A stretch of DNA of 16,378 nt, from assembly GCA_013003675.1 (NCBI GenBank), contig JABDIP010000565.1, positions 1 through 16,378 of the forward strand, read 5' to 3'. The notes beneath the pieces are model-generated. The model was given only the letters and a program-made list of their open reading frames with translations. It did no database searches and had not been told where the DNA came from. The position numbers and the translations under genes were made by a program. Shown piece after piece: positions 15,469 through 16,378 of this stretch. How positions within the stretch are numbered: position 1 is the first letter of the stretch; every line of letters begins with the position of its first letter. This DNA comes from Inquilinus sp. (lineage in GTDB: Bacteria; Pseudomonadota; Alphaproteobacteria; DSM-16000; Inquilinaceae).

Positions 15469-15485
15469 TGCACAATAATTATGCG
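15469..15485. promoter_or_regulatory. Possible NtrC binding dyad
   Basis: TGCAC-N7-ATGCG resembles the TGCAC-N7-GTGCA NtrC pattern with a degenerate right half and an AT-rich centre. It is centred about 117 bp before the predicted sigma-54 start, the usual enhancer distance. Confidence 0.35.
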
Positions 15486-15572
15486 GAAATCTGACCGTTT
15501 GTTGGGCGCTTTTGCCGGCACGGCGACATCGGCTCCCGCCGCCGGCCGGGAATGCCTGGGGAACAGCGAAGT

Positions 15573-15614
15573 CCCGAATTTCCAATGATGCGGAAGCGCC
15601 CAATGGAAATCGGG
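15573..15614. repeat. Imperfect inverted repeat with 11-bp arms
   Basis: CCCGAATTTCCA and TGGAAATCGGG pair over 11 bp with one bulged base, separated by 19 bp. Located after the aminotransferase gene and before glnB on the transcribed strand. It could fold as an RNA hairpin, but no T tract follows. Confidence 0.5.
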
Positions 15615-15644
15615 CAAGGTTGCCGTTTGGCGCGCCACAACGAC

Positions 15645-15662
15645 CATCTGCACGTGCAGATG
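15645..15662. repeat. 18-bp perfect palindrome next to the aminotransferase stop
   Basis: CATCTGCACGTGCAGATG reads the same on both strands and starts 2 bp after the aminotransferase stop codon. It could be a transcript hairpin that protects the 3' end or a dimeric regulator site. It has no T run. Confidence 0.6.
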
Positions 15663-15664
15663 CG

Positions 15665-16378
15665 CTAGCGGATGTTCTCCGTCAGCCAGACGCCGATGCG
15701 GTTGGCGGCCTCGCGGATGCTGTCGATCGAGCTGGCGTAGGAGAAGCGCAGATAGCCCTCGCCCATGGCGCCGAAGCTGGTGCCGGCGATGAGCGCGACA
15801 CCCGCCTCGTCCAACAGGCGCTGCTGCAACGATTTGGCGTCGAGCCCGGTGTCGGCGACATTGGGAAAGGCGTAGAAGGCGCCGCCCGGCTCGATGCAGC
15901 GGAAGCCGGGGAGCTGGTTGAGCGCCGAGACGATGACCGAACGCCGCTCGGCAAAGGCGGCGTTCATGGTGTCGACCGCATCCTGCGGCCCGTCGAGCGC
16001 GGCGATGCCGGCGAACTGGGCTGCGGCGTTGACGCAGGAGTGGCTGTTCACCGCCAGCCGCGTCGCACCTTCGATCAGCTGCTTGGGCCACACCGAATAG
16101 CCGAGCCGCCAGCCGGTCATGGCATAGGTCTTCGACCAGCCATCGAGCAGGATCAGCCGGTCGCGCAGTTCGGGATAGCCGAGCATGCAGACATGCTCGC
16201 GGCCATCATACAGCATGCGGCTGTAGATCTCGTCGCTCATGACCGCGACATGCGGGTGATCGGCGAGGCCAGCGGCGAGCCGGTCGAATTGTTCGCGCGG
16301 CACGACGCCGCCGGTCGGATTGGCCGGGCTGTTGACGATCAGCAGCCGGGTGCGCGGGGTGATCTGCCCCAGCACCTC
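15665..16378 (-). CDS. Class I/II PLP-dependent aminotransferase, C-terminal part (5' end outside window)
   Basis: The 237 visible residues are the C-terminal part of a fold-type I aminotransferase, probably of the aspartate or AspC/AatA-like group. Present are the N-S-P-A-N-P-T-G-G segment whose Asn contacts PLP, the S-D-E-I-Y-S-R Asp/Tyr pair, the Schiff-base lysine in L-D-G-W-S-K-T-Y-A-M-T-G-W-R-L-G-Y, and the substrate-carboxylate arginine in Y-L-R-F-S-Y-A. The frame is open to the right edge, so roughly the first 150 residues are missing. It is upstream of glnB in the same direction, but the 385-bp gap makes a shared transcript doubtful. The exact amino acid substrate cannot be assigned. 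Confidence 0.9.
   Translation of the reverse strand, partial: EVLGQITPRTRLLIVNSPANPTGGVVPREQFDRLAAGLADHPHVAVMSDEIYSRMLYDGREHVCMLGYPELRDRLILLDGWSKTYAMTGWRLGYSVWPKQLIEGATRLAVNSHSCVNAAAQFAGIAALDGPQDAVDTMNAAFAERRSVIVSALNQLPGFRCIEPGGAFYAFPNVADTGLDAKSLQQRLLDEAGVALIAGTSFGAMGEGYLRFSYASSIDSIREAANRIGVWLTENIR

Larger units (their letters stand above)
15280..15664. other. 385-bp intergenic region upstream of glnB
   Basis: No convincing gene lies here; short frames on both strands lack ribosome sites and recognisable sequence. It holds a sigma-54-like promoter, a possible NtrC dyad, a long imperfect inverted repeat and an 18-bp palindrome, each listed separately. Confidence 0.7.

Noticed and set aside
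15303..15494. 63-codon plus-strand frame upstream of glnB
   Set aside because: No ribosome site, no recognisable sequence, and it overlaps the sigma-54-like element of glnB.

Overview
The window comes from a high-GC alphaproteobacterium, probably of a Rhodospirillales-like or related lineage. The evidence is a glnB-glnA pair behind a putative sigma-54 site, alphaproteobacterial-type ParE and LptD sequences, GTTC-N7-GTTC SOS boxes (the LexA operator type of Alphaproteobacteria), and strongly GC-biased codons that produce long antisense shadow frames. There is no rRNA, tRNA, insertion sequence, CRISPR array or phage gene. The window is mostly housekeeping chromosome with small accessory genes in between.

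Left part (1-5000, all minus strand). The amino-terminal part of lptD (outer-membrane LPS translocon) runs off the left edge. Upstream of it is a tight two-gene unit, a class A flavoprotein monooxygenase and a DUF2783 protein. Before those lies an RhlE-type DEAD-box RNA helicase with a five-copy RGEKP-type tail and a plausible sigma-70 promoter.

Middle part (5000-8100). A cysteine hydrolase of the isochorismatase family (plus) converges on a small lipoprotein gene (minus). Divergent from the lipoprotein, an AT-rich promoter region leads into two consecutive secreted proteins that are only sensor domains: a PDC/Cache-like protein and a tandem PilJ-like protein. Neither has a visible signalling output.

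Central part (8100-11300). parE (topoisomerase IV subunit B, minus) is divergent from a YciA-type acyl-CoA thioesterase (plus). Just after the thioesterase, on the minus strand, is a 32-codon reading frame for a hydrophobic single-span peptide. Its upstream region holds five GTTC/GAAC half-sites forming three GTTC-N7-GTTC LexA boxes within 45 bp, one of them inside the -35/-10 spacer. This layout resembles that of SidA, the SOS-induced small membrane inhibitor of cell division in Caulobacter, and is the most interesting item in the window. A small exported protein of unknown function follows on the plus strand.

Right part (11300-16378). A chromate-resistance pair, chrB-like then chrA with an ATGA overlap, is preceded by what looks like a decayed, frame-broken rhodanese domain. 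On the minus strand are glnA with a clear intrinsic terminator, glnB with a sigma-54-like promoter and a possible NtrC site, and the carboxy-terminal part of a class I aminotransferase that runs off the right edge. The 385-bp glnB upstream region also contains an 18-bp perfect palindrome and a longer imperfect inverted repeat.
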